Below are positions 8,855 to 18,553 of a DNA stretch of 64,000 nucleotides, one piece after another (position 1 is the first letter of the stretch; every line of letters starts with the position of its first letter). Made by a program: the position numbers and the translations under genes. The stretch comes from DATKHR01 sp036557365 (lineage in GTDB: Bacteria; Acidobacteriota; Vicinamibacteria; Vicinamibacterales; CAVVIG01): the NCBI GenBank assembly GCA_036557365.1, contig DATBHR010000095.1, positions 1 to 64,000 on the forward strand, read 5' to 3'. Below the pieces are notes generated by a model. That model was not told the origin of the DNA. It was given only the letters and a program-made list of their open reading frames with translations, and did no database searches.

Positions 8855-9762
8855 CGGACCCGCATGAGCCGCTCGCGGCTGGACAGATAGCTGAACAGCG
8901 CGCGATCGAGCGGCTCGGACGTGTTCAGGAGAGTGTAGTCGATCCGATGCTCCGAGAACTTCGTCGTCAACGCCTCGATGTGCGCGTGGACGAGCGCGCG
9001 ATACTCCTCGGCAAGCGATTCAGGCACGACCGGAATCTGCTCGCCGCTCTCGAGATCCTCGAAGCTCGACGCGTCCGAATACGAGAAATTGAGCTCGGCC
9101 GGATCGAGCACGTGAAAGACGATGAGGTCGTTGCCGAGGAATTTGAGCGGCTTGATCGCTTCGAGAATCGCCTCGGGCTCTTCGTAGAAGTCCGAGATGA
9201 GCACGAGGATGCCGCGGCGCTTGAAGTGCTCGGCCATCTTCGTCAGCGGCGCGACCAGGTTGCCGGGCCGCTCCGCTTTGGCGCGGTCGAGCGTCTGCAG
9301 CGTCACGTTGAAGTGCTTCGCGGACGGCGGCACGTGCGTGACGATGTCGTTGTCGAAGGTGATGATGCCGACGCGATCGCGCTGCCGCTGGGCGAGATAG
9401 GCGAGGCACGCCGCGACGAAGCTGCCGTATTCGAGCTTCGTCAATCCGCTGCTCGCAAAGTTCATCGACTTGGAGATGTCGAACAGGATGTTGAGGTTGG
9501 TGTTGGTATCCGCCTCGTACTGCTTCACGTAGTAGCGATCGGTCCGCGCGTACAGCCGCCAGTCCACGCGGCGGATGTCGTCGCCCGCCACGTAGCCGCG
9601 GTGCTCGGCGAAGTCGATCGAAGCCCCGAAGAACGGCGCCCGGTGCAGTCCGTTGATGAAGCCTTCGACGACGTTGCGCGCCATGAGCTCGAGGTTGCCG
9701 ATGCGCGCCAGGACCTTCGGGTCAACGAATCGCGCACCAGGGATCGTTTGGCTCGCCTGCAT
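8851..9762 (-). CDS. DUF58 domain-containing protein
   Basis: A 303-residue cytosolic protein matching the DUF58 family. It has the conserved ARNVVEGFINGLHRAPFFG block near residue 27, the GDDIRRVDWRLYARTDR motif near 75, and a vWA-like core with a DxSxS metal site (FDISKSM, about 115-121). DUF58 proteins are the usual partner of MoxR ATPases and precede the BatA proteins in these operons. The stop overlaps the BatA start by 4 bases. The gap to MoxR (183 bases) is unusually long for this operon and is filled entirely by a heptamer repeat element, which suggests that an originally tight junction was split. Confidence 0.92.
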   Translation of the reverse strand: MQASQTIPGARFVDPKVLARIGNLELMARNVVEGFINGLHRAPFFGASIDFAEHRGYVAGDDIRRVDWRLYARTDRYYVKQYEADTNTNLNILFDISKSMNFASSGLTKLEYGSFVAACLAYLAQRQRDRVGIITFDNDIVTHVPPSAKHFNVTLQTLDRAKAERPGNLVAPLTKMAEHFKRRGILVLISDFYEEPEAILEAIKPLKFLGNDLIVFHVLDPAELNFSYSDASSFEDLESGEQIPVVPESLAEEYRALVHAHIEALTTKFSEHRIDYTLLNTSEPLDRALFSYLSSRERLMRVR

Positions 9763-9779
9763 CAGTCTGCTCGCTCGTC

Positions 9780-9943
9780 ATTGCGGAGTGCGGATTGCGC
9801 GTTGTGGATTGATTGGCGATTGCGGATTGTGGATTGCGGATTCCGGCAATCGACTCGTTCCCATCCGCCAATCAATCCGCAATCCCCAATCCACATTCCG
9901 CAATGTCCAATCAATCCGCACTCCGCAATCCTCAATCCGCAAT
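9780..9943. repeat. Large heptamer-based inverted repeat (element B) inside the MoxR operon
   Basis: The left arm (9780-9847) carries GGATTGC, GGATTGA, GGATTGT and GGAGTGC units. The right arm (9861-9943) carries the complementary CAATCCG, CAATCCC and CATTCCG units. Shared longer blocks include GATTGATTGGCGATTG-type sequence on the left and CGCCAATCAATCCGCAATC on the right. It begins 2 bases after the MoxR stop codon and ends 17 bases before the DUF58 start. It could fold into a long cruciform or RNA hairpin between two co-transcribed genes. Confidence 0.85.
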
Positions 9944-9945
9944 GA

Positions 9946-10973
<1,028 letters not shown>

Positions 10974-10974
<1 letters not shown>

Positions 10975-11756
10975 CAGTGTGTCATCCCGTAAATGATGTA
11001 GTTGACGCCCAGTTTGTACGCTTCGTTCGACTCGTCGATCGGTTTGAATCCCGTGTCGGACCACTCCCAGTACTCGGAGATGTCCGTGTTGTAGTTGATC
11101 ATGACCATGATCCGCTTGCTGGGGTCATTGTCCTCGAAGATGGCCCGGAAAATCGCGGGCGGCGGATCGTAGTACTGCGGCACGTTCAGCGTCTTGATCT
11201 CGAAAAACGAGTGGAAGATCGGGTGCGACAGCTCGAGATCCATGAACCTCGCTTCGGGGAGGACGCGCAGCATCTGCGATTCGAAGTTCGACCAGTGCTG
11301 AAGCCGGAAGTCGTCCACGATCATGAAGCCGCCCTTCTGGAGGTACGCCCGCAGCCCTGCCGCCTCTTCGTCCGACATCGTCCAGCCGCCCGGCTCGCAC
11401 AGGTACGCGACGGGGTAGTGGGCGAGTTCGGCGCTGTCGAACGTCAGGATGTTCGTCTCCTCGATGTGCGGGTTCAGGAACGTGACCTCGTTCATGATCT
11501 TCATGAAGTGTTGTTCGCCGGCCGGGTAATCGTGCGACCAGGGAAGACGCTGCGACGCGAACCCGTAGTCCGGACCGTAACGAATCCGGACGAACGTGAA
11601 CTTGCCGTCGTACGCCGCGTTGGGCTGGATGGGGATCTGCGAGAAGCGTCCGCCGAAACCGCGCTGCGCCCGTACAGTCGTGGCCAGCGCGGCGATGGCG
11701 ACCGCCAGCAGCACGAGCACGACGCGTGCTCTCTTCACGCCCGTCTCTCGGATCAA
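10974..11756 (-). CDS. DUF4159 domain-containing secreted protein
   Basis: A 260-residue protein with a signal peptide (residues 1-31, ending TVRAQ) and a DUF4159 domain over nearly all of the rest. Visible signatures are FVRIRYGPDYG, the SWSHDYP-like start of the domain (LPWSHDYPAGEQ), GGFMIVDDF, and a C-terminal YKLGVNYIIYGMTH. DUF4159 has a flavodoxin/glutamine-amidotransferase-like fold and is repeatedly found beside MoxR-DUF58-BatA genes. Its biochemical role is unknown. The TGA stop overlaps the MoxR ATG by one base, and 8 bases separate its start from the upstream C13-like gene, so it lies in mid-operon. Confidence 0.9.
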
Positions 11757-11764
11757 CGGCCTGG

Positions 11765-12703
11765 TTATTTCTTCTTCGCCTGCAGATCCCGGATTTCCTT
11801 CGTCTTGAGCGCCAGCGCGGTCAGGAGCTGTTCCATCTCCGCGTCGTACGCACCGGGATCCATCGTCGCTTTCTTCGCGCGCAGCGCCGCGATCTGACGA
11901 TCGAGCGCGTCCTTCTGCTCGGCGAGCGCGCGCAGTTCCGGATCGCTGGTGTCGACCTGCAGCGCCGATCGACCCTGCGCGCCGCTCAGAAAGACCGCGG
12001 ACGCCAGCTGTCCTTCACCGCTGTCCTCGAGCGTGGCGTGCTCGGTGAGGAGCAGCCCTTTCTGCGAAAACGACTGGACGACTTTCGTCTTCGCGTACTC
12101 GAACGCCTCGGCGACCGACACGTGGCCGTTCCGATCGCGATCGGCCGCGTCGTCTGCAAACGCCGCGACGAAGTAGCGCGGGAAGTCGGTGTCGTTCCGT
12201 TCGCCGCCGGTCTTGGTCGCGGTCACGATGACCCGTCCGGGCGCGGCGAGCGGCTTGAGAAACGCGCCGCTCGAGCTGCTGGTGTTGACGAACACCACAC
12301 GCTGCGCGGTGAACTTCGACAACAGGCGCGCGTAGTCCTCGGCCGTGAGATCGGGTCCCATGAGATTGAACGCGGCGGTCGTTCCGTCGAAGCTTCCGTG
12401 GCCGATGAGGAGGACGAAGAGCTCGTCGTTCGCGTGCGCCTTCGCGCCGATGTCGGCAAACGCCTTCTCAACCGCCGCGCGCGTGGCGCCGTGCTCCGAG
12501 AGGTACGTGATGTTCGCCTCGGGCACGCCTTCCTTCTTTTTCGCGGCGTCGAGGAACGTCTTCGCCCACTCCGAGAACATCTTGGCGTGCTCTTCGTCGC
12601 CGGGGACGCCCGTGACGAGGAGGACGTAGGTCTGCTGAGCGGCCGCAACGCTGCTGTACGCGACGATGAGGAGGCATGCGAGCACGGCGGCTCGAGCCGT
12701 CAC
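11765..12703 (-). CDS. C13/caspase-like protein with EF-hand loop, catalytic Cys position apparently Ser
   Basis: A 312-residue secreted protein with a signal peptide (residues 1-22). A caspase/legumain-like domain covers about 25-235. The predicted catalytic His lies in a GHGS turn (H102), but the segment where clan CD peptidases carry Cys reads NTSSSSGAF (140-148), with serines and no Cys. A 12-residue EF-hand-type loop (DRDRNGHVSVAE, 188-199) with D1, D3, N5, G6 and E12 in place is inserted before the last helix. A charged coiled coil (about 255-312) ends the protein. The start is GTG 12703, which overlaps the upstream TGA as GTGA. It is either a Ser-substituted hydrolase or a non-catalytic Ca-binding adaptor of the MoxR complex. 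Confidence 0.75.
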   Translation of the reverse strand: MTARAAVLACLLIVAYSSVAAAQQTYVLLVTGVPGDEEHAKMFSEWAKTFLDAAKKKEGVPEANITYLSEHGATRAAVEKAFADIGAKAHANDELFVLLIGHGSFDGTTAAFNLMGPDLTAEDYARLLSKFTAQRVVFVNTSSSSGAFLKPLAAPGRVIVTATKTGGERNDTDFPRYFVAAFADDAADRDRNGHVSVAEAFEYAKTKVVQSFSQKGLLLTEHATLEDSGEGQLASAVFLSGAQGRSALQVDTSDPELRALAEQKDALDRQIAALRAKKATMDPGAYDAEMEQLLTALALKTKEIRDLQAKKK

Positions 12704-14973
12704 GCGAGACCCTTCACCCGACGGTATCCCCATTCGGTGGCGACGAGACCCGTGAAGAGGAGGAAGAGCGCCGGCATGTCCCAGAGCTCGCGTTCTTCGA
12801 CGACCGTGACGCCGCGGCCGCTGTAGTTGATGGCTTCGGGCAGCGTGGCCGCGTCCGCCGACGTGAAGAAGCGGCCGCCGGTTTCTTCGGCGACGCGCTT
12901 GAGGAGGGGAGCGCGCATGGCGGCGTCGAAGTACTCGGCGTCACCGGCGGACACGCGCAGGTTCACCGTGTTCGTGCCGAGCGTCTTGTCGCCGCGCGTC
13001 GCAGTGACGCTCAGGTTGTAGACGCCCGTCTCGTCCGGAACGAACGACGCGCGGTATTCGCCATCCTTCGTGACCGTCCAGTCAACGGGGACTTCGGTCG
13101 TTTTTCCCGACGGCGCGGTAACCGACGCGACGACGCGGCTGTCGTTCACCTCTACGTACGCCGGATCGAGCACTTCAGTGTTGAGCGTGACAGCCTCGCC
13201 CGGTTCGACGCGTTCGGTGGTCGTCGAGACGTTCACCTGATCGGGCACGCCGTCCACCAGCCAGCGGATCAGGCGGCGCCAGAACATCTGATGCGTCGTG
13301 TCGTTCACGGCCATCTTCACGTCCATGCGCCAGATCCACGAATCCTGAATCGGCATCGCGACGGCCTTGCCGCGGCCGTATCGCTGATAGGCGAGGACGA
13401 TCTGTTCCTGCTTGCGATTGTCGGTCGCCGTCAGGAGGCTTGTCGCACCCGGCTTCAGCAGGCGCACCGGATTGACCGTCGTCACGGACGGCATCGTCTC
13501 CCACTTCGTCGCCGATGCTTTCTCGTCGCCGGCGATTTGGGCGACAGGAAACGTCGCGCCGGCGCGCGTCGGCCGCACTGACAGCTCGGAGAGATATTTC
13601 GGGTTCGCGGCTTCCATCGTGACCGGCAGCACCTCGCCGACGGGCGTGCCGGCCCAGCCGCCTTCCGCGAACGACCGGCGACCGCCGAGCATCATGAGCG
13701 TGCCGCCGCGTTTGTTCACGAAGTCGGCGATCATGCGCAGCTGGTCGGGCGTGAACGACGCCGCTTCGACGCTCCCGAGAATCAGCGCGCGATACGAGAA
13801 CAGTTCCTCGCGTGTCGTCGGGAAGCCGCCAATCAGTTCGTCGGGCTTGCCGACGTCGAGGCGCAGGTACTTGTTCTCCGCGGTCCTTTGCAGGATGACG
13901 ACCTGAAGATTGCGATCGTCCTCGACCGCGCGACGCACGAATTTCGCTTCGGGCCGCGGTTCGCCTTCGTAGTACAGGACCTTCTCGCGCGAGTCCTTCA
14001 CCTGGATGAGCGTGTCCTGGCTGTTGTTCTGCGTGACCTGCTCGCCGGATTGCGTCGGGATCTTGAAGCTGAACAGGCGTGCGCCGGCCTCGTTCGCCTG
14101 GAAGCGGACCTTGACCGTTGCCGATTCGCCGTCGCCGGGCAGGGTGACCTGCTGCGTGCTCACGATCCGTCCATCATCTTCGACGGTGATCGGCACGGTC
14201 TGGCCGGCGTATCCCGTCTGCGAGACGACGACGTCCACGACGAGCGCGCTGCCTTTGAGCACGGATCGCGGTGTTTCGACGCGGGTGATCTGGATGTCGT
14301 GCGCGAAGTGATCCTGGCCGACGCCGACGGTGAACACCGGGATCGACCGGGCCTTGAGGCTGGCGAGCGTTTCGTCCAGCGTGGACTCGGACGTGTCCGC
14401 GCCGTCGGTCACCATCACGAGGCCGGCGAGCGGAAGGCCGGCGAGCTCGTCGCGCGCGCGATCGAGCGCCTGTCCGAGCCGCGTGGCGGTGCCGTCGAAC
14501 TTGAGATCAGCTGCGGACGGTACGCGGTCCGACGCCGACGAAAAACTGAAGAAACGCAGCACGAACTTCTGCGACAGCGCGTTGAGCAGCGGCGAGTGCG
14601 GTTGTCCGAGCTGCTGCTGTACGAACGCGCTGCGCGGCTGTCCGTCGCGGTCGGCGATCGCCATGCTGCGCGAATCGTCGACGAGGACGCCGAGGAAGTT
14701 CTGTTGTGGAACGGCGGCTTTCAGGATCAGCGTTGGGCGAAACAGGCAGACGAGCAGCACGGCAAGCGCCGCAAGCCGCAGCGCGACGAGCACGATGCGA
14801 TCGCGGGCGTTCTCCGCGGCGGCGAGTCCGCGATAGGTCACGAGCGCGATGACGGCAGCCGCGACGGCCACTGCCGCCGCGATCAGCATCGATCGCGAAA
14901 AAGACCACGAGAGATCGCCCTGCTGGAAGACCAGCGGAGGATATTTGAAGAGAAAGCGGAAGATGCTCTCCAC
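12700..14973 (-). CDS. vWA and glutamine-amidotransferase-like membrane protein, first operon gene
   Basis: A 757-residue protein with two N-terminal membrane helices (residues about 28-47 and 58-80). A von Willebrand A domain has the MIDAS motif D99-x-S101-x-S103 (VDDSRSM) and a later VTDGADTS. A central class I glutamine-amidotransferase-like region (about 385-560) includes DFVNKRGGTLMMLGG, then a beta-sandwich and a C-terminal helix (about 730-750). This fits the second large BatA-like subunit of MoxR clusters. It is transcribed first of seven genes, and its TGA overlaps the GTG of the C13-like gene. No strong ribosome site or promoter is visible in the roughly 55 bases upstream. Confidence 0.88.
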   Translation of the reverse strand: MESIFRFLFKYPPLVFQQGDLSWSFSRSMLIAAAVAVAAAVIALVTYRGLAAAENARDRIVLVALRLAALAVLLVCLFRPTLILKAAVPQQNFLGVLVDDSRSMAIADRDGQPRSAFVQQQLGQPHSPLLNALSQKFVLRFFSFSSASDRVPSAADLKFDGTATRLGQALDRARDELAGLPLAGLVMVTDGADTSESTLDETLASLKARSIPVFTVGVGQDHFAHDIQITRVETPRSVLKGSALVVDVVVSQTGYAGQTVPITVEDDGRIVSTQQVTLPGDGESATVKVRFQANEAGARLFSFKIPTQSGEQVTQNNSQDTLIQVKDSREKVLYYEGEPRPEAKFVRRAVEDDRNLQVVILQRTAENKYLRLDVGKPDELIGGFPTTREELFSYRALILGSVEAASFTPDQLRMIADFVNKRGGTLMMLGGRRSFAEGGWAGTPVGEVLPVTMEAANPKYLSELSVRPTRAGATFPVAQIAGDEKASATKWETMPSVTTVNPVRLLKPGATSLLTATDNRKQEQIVLAYQRYGRGKAVAMPIQDSWIWRMDVKMAVNDTTHQMFWRRLIRWLVDGVPDQVNVSTTTERVEPGEAVTLNTEVLDPAYVEVNDSRVVASVTAPSGKTTEVPVDWTVTKDGEYRASFVPDETGVYNLSVTATRGDKTLGTNTVNLRVSAGDAEYFDAAMRAPLLKRVAEETGGRFFTSADAATLPEAINYSGRGVTVVEERELWDMPALFLLFTGLVATEWGYRRVKGLA

Positions 14974-15030
14974 TGACGAGCATTCTACATCCGCTGATTT
15001 GGGCGGGCGGTCGAGCCCGAGGCGGCGCGC

Positions 15031-15426
15031 CTACGCCCGCATGCGCCGGTGGCGCAGGCCGGTGCCGACGGTCGGGGTCCAGGCGGGCGCGTCGCTCGCC
15101 GGAAACGAATCGGCCGAGGCTTCGTGCACGCGATCGTCACGCTGCAGGCCGATGCGCTCGGTGACGCGGCCGAAGAAGCGCCGCGCGTCGGACAGATCGC
15201 CTTCACCGGTGAGCGCCCACCAGGCGAGGCTGCCGCCGAGCCCGGCGAGCAGCGAGCCGGGCAGCGAACGCTGACGAAGCCCCTGGATTGCGAGCGCGCC
15301 GCCGCCGATGCCGACCAGCCAGCGTGTCAACGTCAGCTGCTGACGGGTGCCGTCCCAGCCGCTTCGCTCCCAGACACTGACGGTCATTCGGTGCGTCGTG
15401 AGATTCAGTTCGGATGCGTTTGTCAT
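15031..15426 (-). CDS. Small membrane protein, DUF2892-like
   Basis: A 131-residue protein. Two Gly/Ala-rich hydrophobic segments (about 36-50 and 55-72, GIGGGALAIQGL and LPGSLLAGLGGSLAWW) resemble the DUF2892/YgaP-type inner-membrane hairpin. The C-terminal tail carries the recurrent VHEASADSFPASDAPAW motif seen at the ends of several short stress-related bacterial proteins. The function is unknown. Residue 14 is an alternative Met start; the first ATG is kept because it continues an uninterrupted frame. It lies just upstream of the MoxR operon on the same strand and may share its promoter region. Confidence 0.65.
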   Translation of the reverse strand: MTNASELNLTTHRMTVSVWERSGWDGTRQQLTLTRWLVGIGGGALAIQGLRQRSLPGSLLAGLGGSLAWWALTGEGDLSDARRFFGRVTERIGLQRDDRVHEASADSFPASDAPAWTPTVGTGLRHRRMRA

Positions 15427-15625
15427 ACCGTCATTATTCGATGCAAATTTCGGCGCACTCGAGGCCGGACTCCAGCTGATTGGATTTCCTACACCGGCCG
15501 TCGGACCTCAAAACGTACTCTGGCACGTAGCCCGACCGTACTGTCAGATCTGGCCGGATTTCGAGAAATTTCTCTCTGGTACATGCGTTGCTCCATGTAT
15601 CGATGACCTCTTGCACGGGAGCCGT

Positions 15626-15889
15626 ATGCCGACAGAACAGAAACACGCAACTCACGACGCTATCGTCCGCGCCAAGGGCGAATTTCTCGAAATGCCCGGG
15701 CTCCGGTTGACCGCGCCGCAGGCGCGTCGGTTGTGGGGCCTCGATGCTGAATCGTGCGAGGCACTTCTCTCGCAGCTGGTCGAATCGAACTTCCTGTTCC
15801 GGACCCGAGACGGTGCGTTCATGCGCGTCGAGCACGCCACGCCGCAAAAGGCGCCGCTGCGTTCGTCGTCACGAATCGTTGCCGCATAA
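15626..15889 (+). CDS. Small winged-helix-like hypothetical protein
   Basis: An 87-residue protein with the pattern EMPGLRLTAPQARRLWGLD...CEALLSQLVESNFLFRTRDGAFMR. This reads as a helix-turn-helix followed by a beta wing and resembles small acidobacterial DNA-binding-like proteins. DNA binding is inferred only from this pattern. The ATG at 15626 is chosen because a longer in-frame extension back to 15347 runs through sequence antisense to the neighbouring DUF2892-like gene and has a different composition. Upstream bases 15440-15620 are comparatively AT-rich and probably hold its promoter, but no clear box pair stands out. Confidence 0.65.
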   Translation: MPTEQKHATHDAIVRAKGEFLEMPGLRLTAPQARRLWGLDAESCEALLSQLVESNFLFRTRDGAFMRVEHATPQKAPLRSSSRIVAA

Positions 15890-16077
15890 GGAGTTGTGAA
15901 GCTTTTCATCTCCGCATAACGCCCACCAGCCGGCTGGATGCAAGTCTCGCCTTCGAGTCGTCATCCGGTCGGCCGACCCTCCCTCCCGAGCCAACCCGGG
16001 CGGCAGGCCGCATAGGTCTCCGCCCGCGGCCAGTCCTTCCGAATCGAGATGCTCCGCAGTTCGAGTAGGCTCGTGGC

Positions 16078-16674
16078 GTGCCGCGCCTGGTGATTGCGAC
16101 GACCAACGAAGGCAAAGTGCGCGAGATTCGTGCCCTGCTCGATGGCGCCGACGTGGAGCTCGTCGGCCTCGATCGCTGGCCTGCGATCGCCCCGCCGGAT
16201 GAAACAGGGCGGACCTTCGAAGAGAACGCGCGACTGAAGGCGCTGTACTACGCCGACGCCACGCGAGAGCTCGTCGTCGCCGACGACTCAGGACTGGAGA
16301 TCGATGCGCTGGGCGGTGTGCCCGGCGTCGAGTCGGCACGTTATGGCGGCCCAGACACGACGTACCCGCAGAAGTTCGCGATGATCTCCGCGGCGATGCG
16401 CGCAGCGAAGACGGCGGACCGCACCGCGCGGTTCGTCTGCGCCGTCGCGCTCGCGAGGCGGGGAGAGGTGTTGTTCGAGACGCGAGCCAGCGTCGAGGGA
16501 CAGATTGCGTCGGAGCCGAGAGGGTCGAACGGTTTCGGCTACGACCCGATTTTCTGGTACCCGCCCTACGGTGCGACGCTCGCCGAGGTTGACGCGTCGC
16601 GCAAAGCCGCCGTCAGCCATCGCGGCCAGGCGTTCCGCGCGCTGAAGGACTTTCTCAGCTTGCGTTTCGCTTAG
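16078..16674 (+). CDS. rdgB: RdgB/HAM1 non-canonical purine NTP pyrophosphatase
   Basis: A 198-residue house-cleaning enzyme that hydrolyses dITP, dXTP and ITP to monophosphates. Signatures are the N-terminal IATTNEGKVREI substrate loop, TFEENARLKA, VADDSGLEIDALGG with catalytic acidic residues, SARYGG, GSNGFGYDPIF and the C-terminal SHRGQAF motif. The length is normal for the family. The start is GTG at 16078 because translation from there gives the canonical N-terminus (VPRLVIATTN). The gene often follows rph on the same strand; here it is on the opposite strand and converges with ogt, the two stop codons overlapping by 4 bases. Confidence 0.95.
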   Translation: MPRLVIATTNEGKVREIRALLDGADVELVGLDRWPAIAPPDETGRTFEENARLKALYYADATRELVVADDSGLEIDALGGVPGVESARYGGPDTTYPQKFAMISAAMRAAKTADRTARFVCAVALARRGEVLFETRASVEGQIASEPRGSNGFGYDPIFWYPPYGATLAEVDASRKAAVSHRGQAFRALKDFLSLRFA

Positions 16675-17201
16675 AAGAGACTGTCACGCCGCCAGCGGCG
16701 CTCGTGATCGATCAGCCACGTCTTACGATCCAGTCCGCCGCCGTATCCGGTCAGCGATCCGTTCGATCCAATGACGCGATGGCACGGAACGATGATCGCG
16801 ATCGGGTTTGATCCGTTCGCCAGTCCGACGGCGCGTGCGGCGCCGGCGGATCCCAGCTGCTTCGCGATCGCACCGTAGCTGGTCGTCTCACCCGGCTGAA
16901 TGCGCAGGAGCGCTTTCCACACGCGCCGCTCGAAGTCCGCGCCTCGCATATCGAGCGTGAGGCTGCCGACATCCGCGCTCTTTCCCGCGAAGTACCGGTC
17001 GAGCCATGCGCGCGTGCGCGCGATGATCGGCGAATCGCCTTCGGCGACATCGTGCGGCGGAAACCAGGTCGCGAGCCGCCGCTCGAGCCGCGGCAGCCGC
17101 TTCGCTTTGCCGAGAAACTCCAGCGCGCACAATCCGTCCGGCGACGACATCGCCAGCATGTCGCCGATCGGCGTGGAGACGACGGCGCGATGAAGCCGCA
17201 T
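16671..17201 (-). CDS. ogt: Methylated-DNA--[protein]-cysteine S-methyltransferase
   Basis: A 176-residue suicide repair protein that transfers alkyl groups from O6-alkylguanine to its own cysteine. The active site PCHRVIGSNG (about residues 136-145) and the preceding KQLGSAGAARAVGLANGSNP helix-turn-helix are both intact. The N-terminal Methyltransf_1N domain is present in shortened form. No AraC/Ada regulatory domain is fused, so it is the Ogt type. It lies 9 bases downstream of rph and probably belongs to the rph-gerM-amidase transcription unit. It converges with rdgB. Confidence 0.93.
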   Translation of the reverse strand: MRLHRAVVSTPIGDMLAMSSPDGLCALEFLGKAKRLPRLERRLATWFPPHDVAEGDSPIIARTRAWLDRYFAGKSADVGSLTLDMRGADFERRVWKALLRIQPGETTSYGAIAKQLGSAGAARAVGLANGSNPIAIIVPCHRVIGSNGSLTGYGGGLDRKTWLIDHERRWRRDSLF

Positions 17202-17210
17202 TCGACGCTC

Positions 17211-17945
17211 CTAGATCAACCGCTTCACCAGGTGACCGACGATGGCGCGCTGCTTGTCCACGAGCTGTTTGATGCCGCCGTCGGCGAGCGCGAGGAGGCT
17301 GTTGAGCGAGTCGTCGCCGAACGGCATCCCTTCGGCGGTGCCCTGGACTTCGATGAAGCGGCCGTCGCCGGTCTTTACGATGTTCATGTCCACTTCCGCG
17401 CGGCTGTCGTCTTCGTACGCCAGGTCGAGCAGCGGCACGCCGTCGACGATGCCGACGCTGATGGCGGCGACGTGATCGATGAGCGGGATCGTTCCGATCA
17501 GTCCGCGGTCGCGGATCTTCTCGAGCGCGAGCGCGAGCGCGACGAACGCACCGGTGATCGACGCGGTGCGCGTGCCGCCGTCGGCCTGGATGACGTCGCA
17601 GTCGATCCAGATCGTCCGCTCGCCGAGCGCCGGCAGGTTGGTGACCGAGCGGAGCGAGCGGCCGATGAGCCGCTGAATTTCCTGCGTCCGCCCGCCGACC
17701 TTGCCGGACGACGCCTCCCGCTGCGTCCTCGTCGTCGTCGCGCGGGGCAGCATACCGTACTCCGCCGTGACCCAGCCCTTGCCGGTGTTTCGCAGGAATG
17801 GCGGGACGCGGTCTTCGACGCTGGCGGCGCAGATCACTTTCGTCTGGCCCGCTTCGATCAGCACCGAGCCTTCGGCGTGGAGCAGGTAGTTCGGGGTGAT
17901 GGTCGTGGGCCGCAGTTCGTCGGGCGCTCGTCGGTCAGGTCGCAT
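17211..17945 (-). CDS. rph: Ribonuclease PH
   Basis: A 244-residue phosphorolytic 3'-5' exoribonuclease that trims tRNA 3' ends. The sequence begins RPDRRAPDELRP and continues with GSVLIEAGQTKVICAASVE, the arginine-rich phosphate site region (TTTRTQREASSGK) and GRTQEIQRLIGRSLRSV. Further conserved blocks are IWIDCDVIQADGGTRTASITG and VDMNIV. It is a full-length, typical family member. It lies 20 bases downstream of the GerMN gene in a minus-strand run from the amidase through ogt. Confidence 0.96.
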   Translation of the reverse strand: MRPDRRAPDELRPTTITPNYLLHAEGSVLIEAGQTKVICAASVEDRVPPFLRNTGKGWVTAEYGMLPRATTTRTQREASSGKVGGRTQEIQRLIGRSLRSVTNLPALGERTIWIDCDVIQADGGTRTASITGAFVALALALEKIRDRGLIGTIPLIDHVAAISVGIVDGVPLLDLAYEDDSRAEVDMNIVKTGDGRFIEVQGTAEGMPFGDDSLNSLLALADGGIKQLVDKQRAIVGHLVKRLI

Positions 17946-17965
17946 GAGTTGTCGTTCGTCCTGTT

Positions 17966-18553
17966 CTACTGAACGTAGTCGAGATTCTTCGCCAGCGGAC
18001 GGCGAAGATCGAGGTGTCCCGCGAGCGTGTCGACTTCTTTGCCGTCCACGAGAATCTGCACCTCGGTGATCGCGGGAAGGTTCGTCGTGAGCGCGTTGAC
18101 GATTGAGTAGACCGTCAGCAGTTCGTCCGATGTGCCGCCGGTATGGGCGCTCGCGAACTCTCGACTCAGGTCGACGAACGCTTCGCCCTTTTCCGTCAGG
18201 AACAGCGCGCGCAGCGTCGTTCCCTGCGGCACGGCAGAAACGGTCGGATCGGAGACCGACGCAATTTGCGCGAGGACGATCTCACGCGCCTGTGCGAGGT
18301 TGCCGTCGCCGTACGCCACGTCGCGCTCGACGCTCGTCAACGTGGTGCCGTTCTCTCCGACGTAGTACAGGTGCGCTTTGATTTTTCGGCCAGCCGGTGC
18401 AGGCGTCGTCGCGGCTGGCGTCGCAGGAGCCGCCGCTGCCGCAGGCTCGACGCGCGGCGTAGCGTACCGGCGAGGGAACGCGACGAAGAAGAGCACGGCG
18501 ACGACGAGAATCGTGGCGCCGAACAGCAGCGCCGCGAGAATCTGGCGCGGCAT
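17966..18553 (-). CDS. GerMN domain lipoprotein-like/membrane-anchored protein
   Basis: A 195-residue protein. One N-terminal membrane anchor (residues 6-27) is followed by an Ala/Pro/Thr-rich linker (about 35-55) and a single GerMN (sporulation/germination M) domain (about 58-190). Visible blocks are AHLYYVGENGTTLTSVERDV, VSAVPQGTTLRALFL, GEAFVDLSREF and VYSIVNALTTNLPAITEVQILVDG. Cell-wall amidase and GerMN genes are frequently linked in non-sporulating bacteria, suggesting a peptidoglycan-associated role. Its ATG overlaps the amidase TGA by one base (TGATG), so translation is coupled. Confidence 0.9.
   Translation of the reverse strand: MPRQILAALLFGATILVVAVLFFVAFPRRYATPRVEPAAAAAPATPAATTPAPAGRKIKAHLYYVGENGTTLTSVERDVAYGDGNLAQAREIVLAQIASVSDPTVSAVPQGTTLRALFLTEKGEAFVDLSREFASAHTGGTSDELLTVYSIVNALTTNLPAITEVQILVDGKEVDTLAGHLDLRRPLAKNLDYVQ

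Noticed and set aside
9780..9943. CRISPR array
   Set aside because: Units are only 7 bases, contiguous without spacers, and arranged as an inverted repeat; no cas genes are present.
11765..12703. Caspase-type effector of an abortive-infection system
   Set aside because: It sits in a conserved MoxR envelope operon, has a signal peptide, and lacks the catalytic Cys and any nucleotide-sensing partner.
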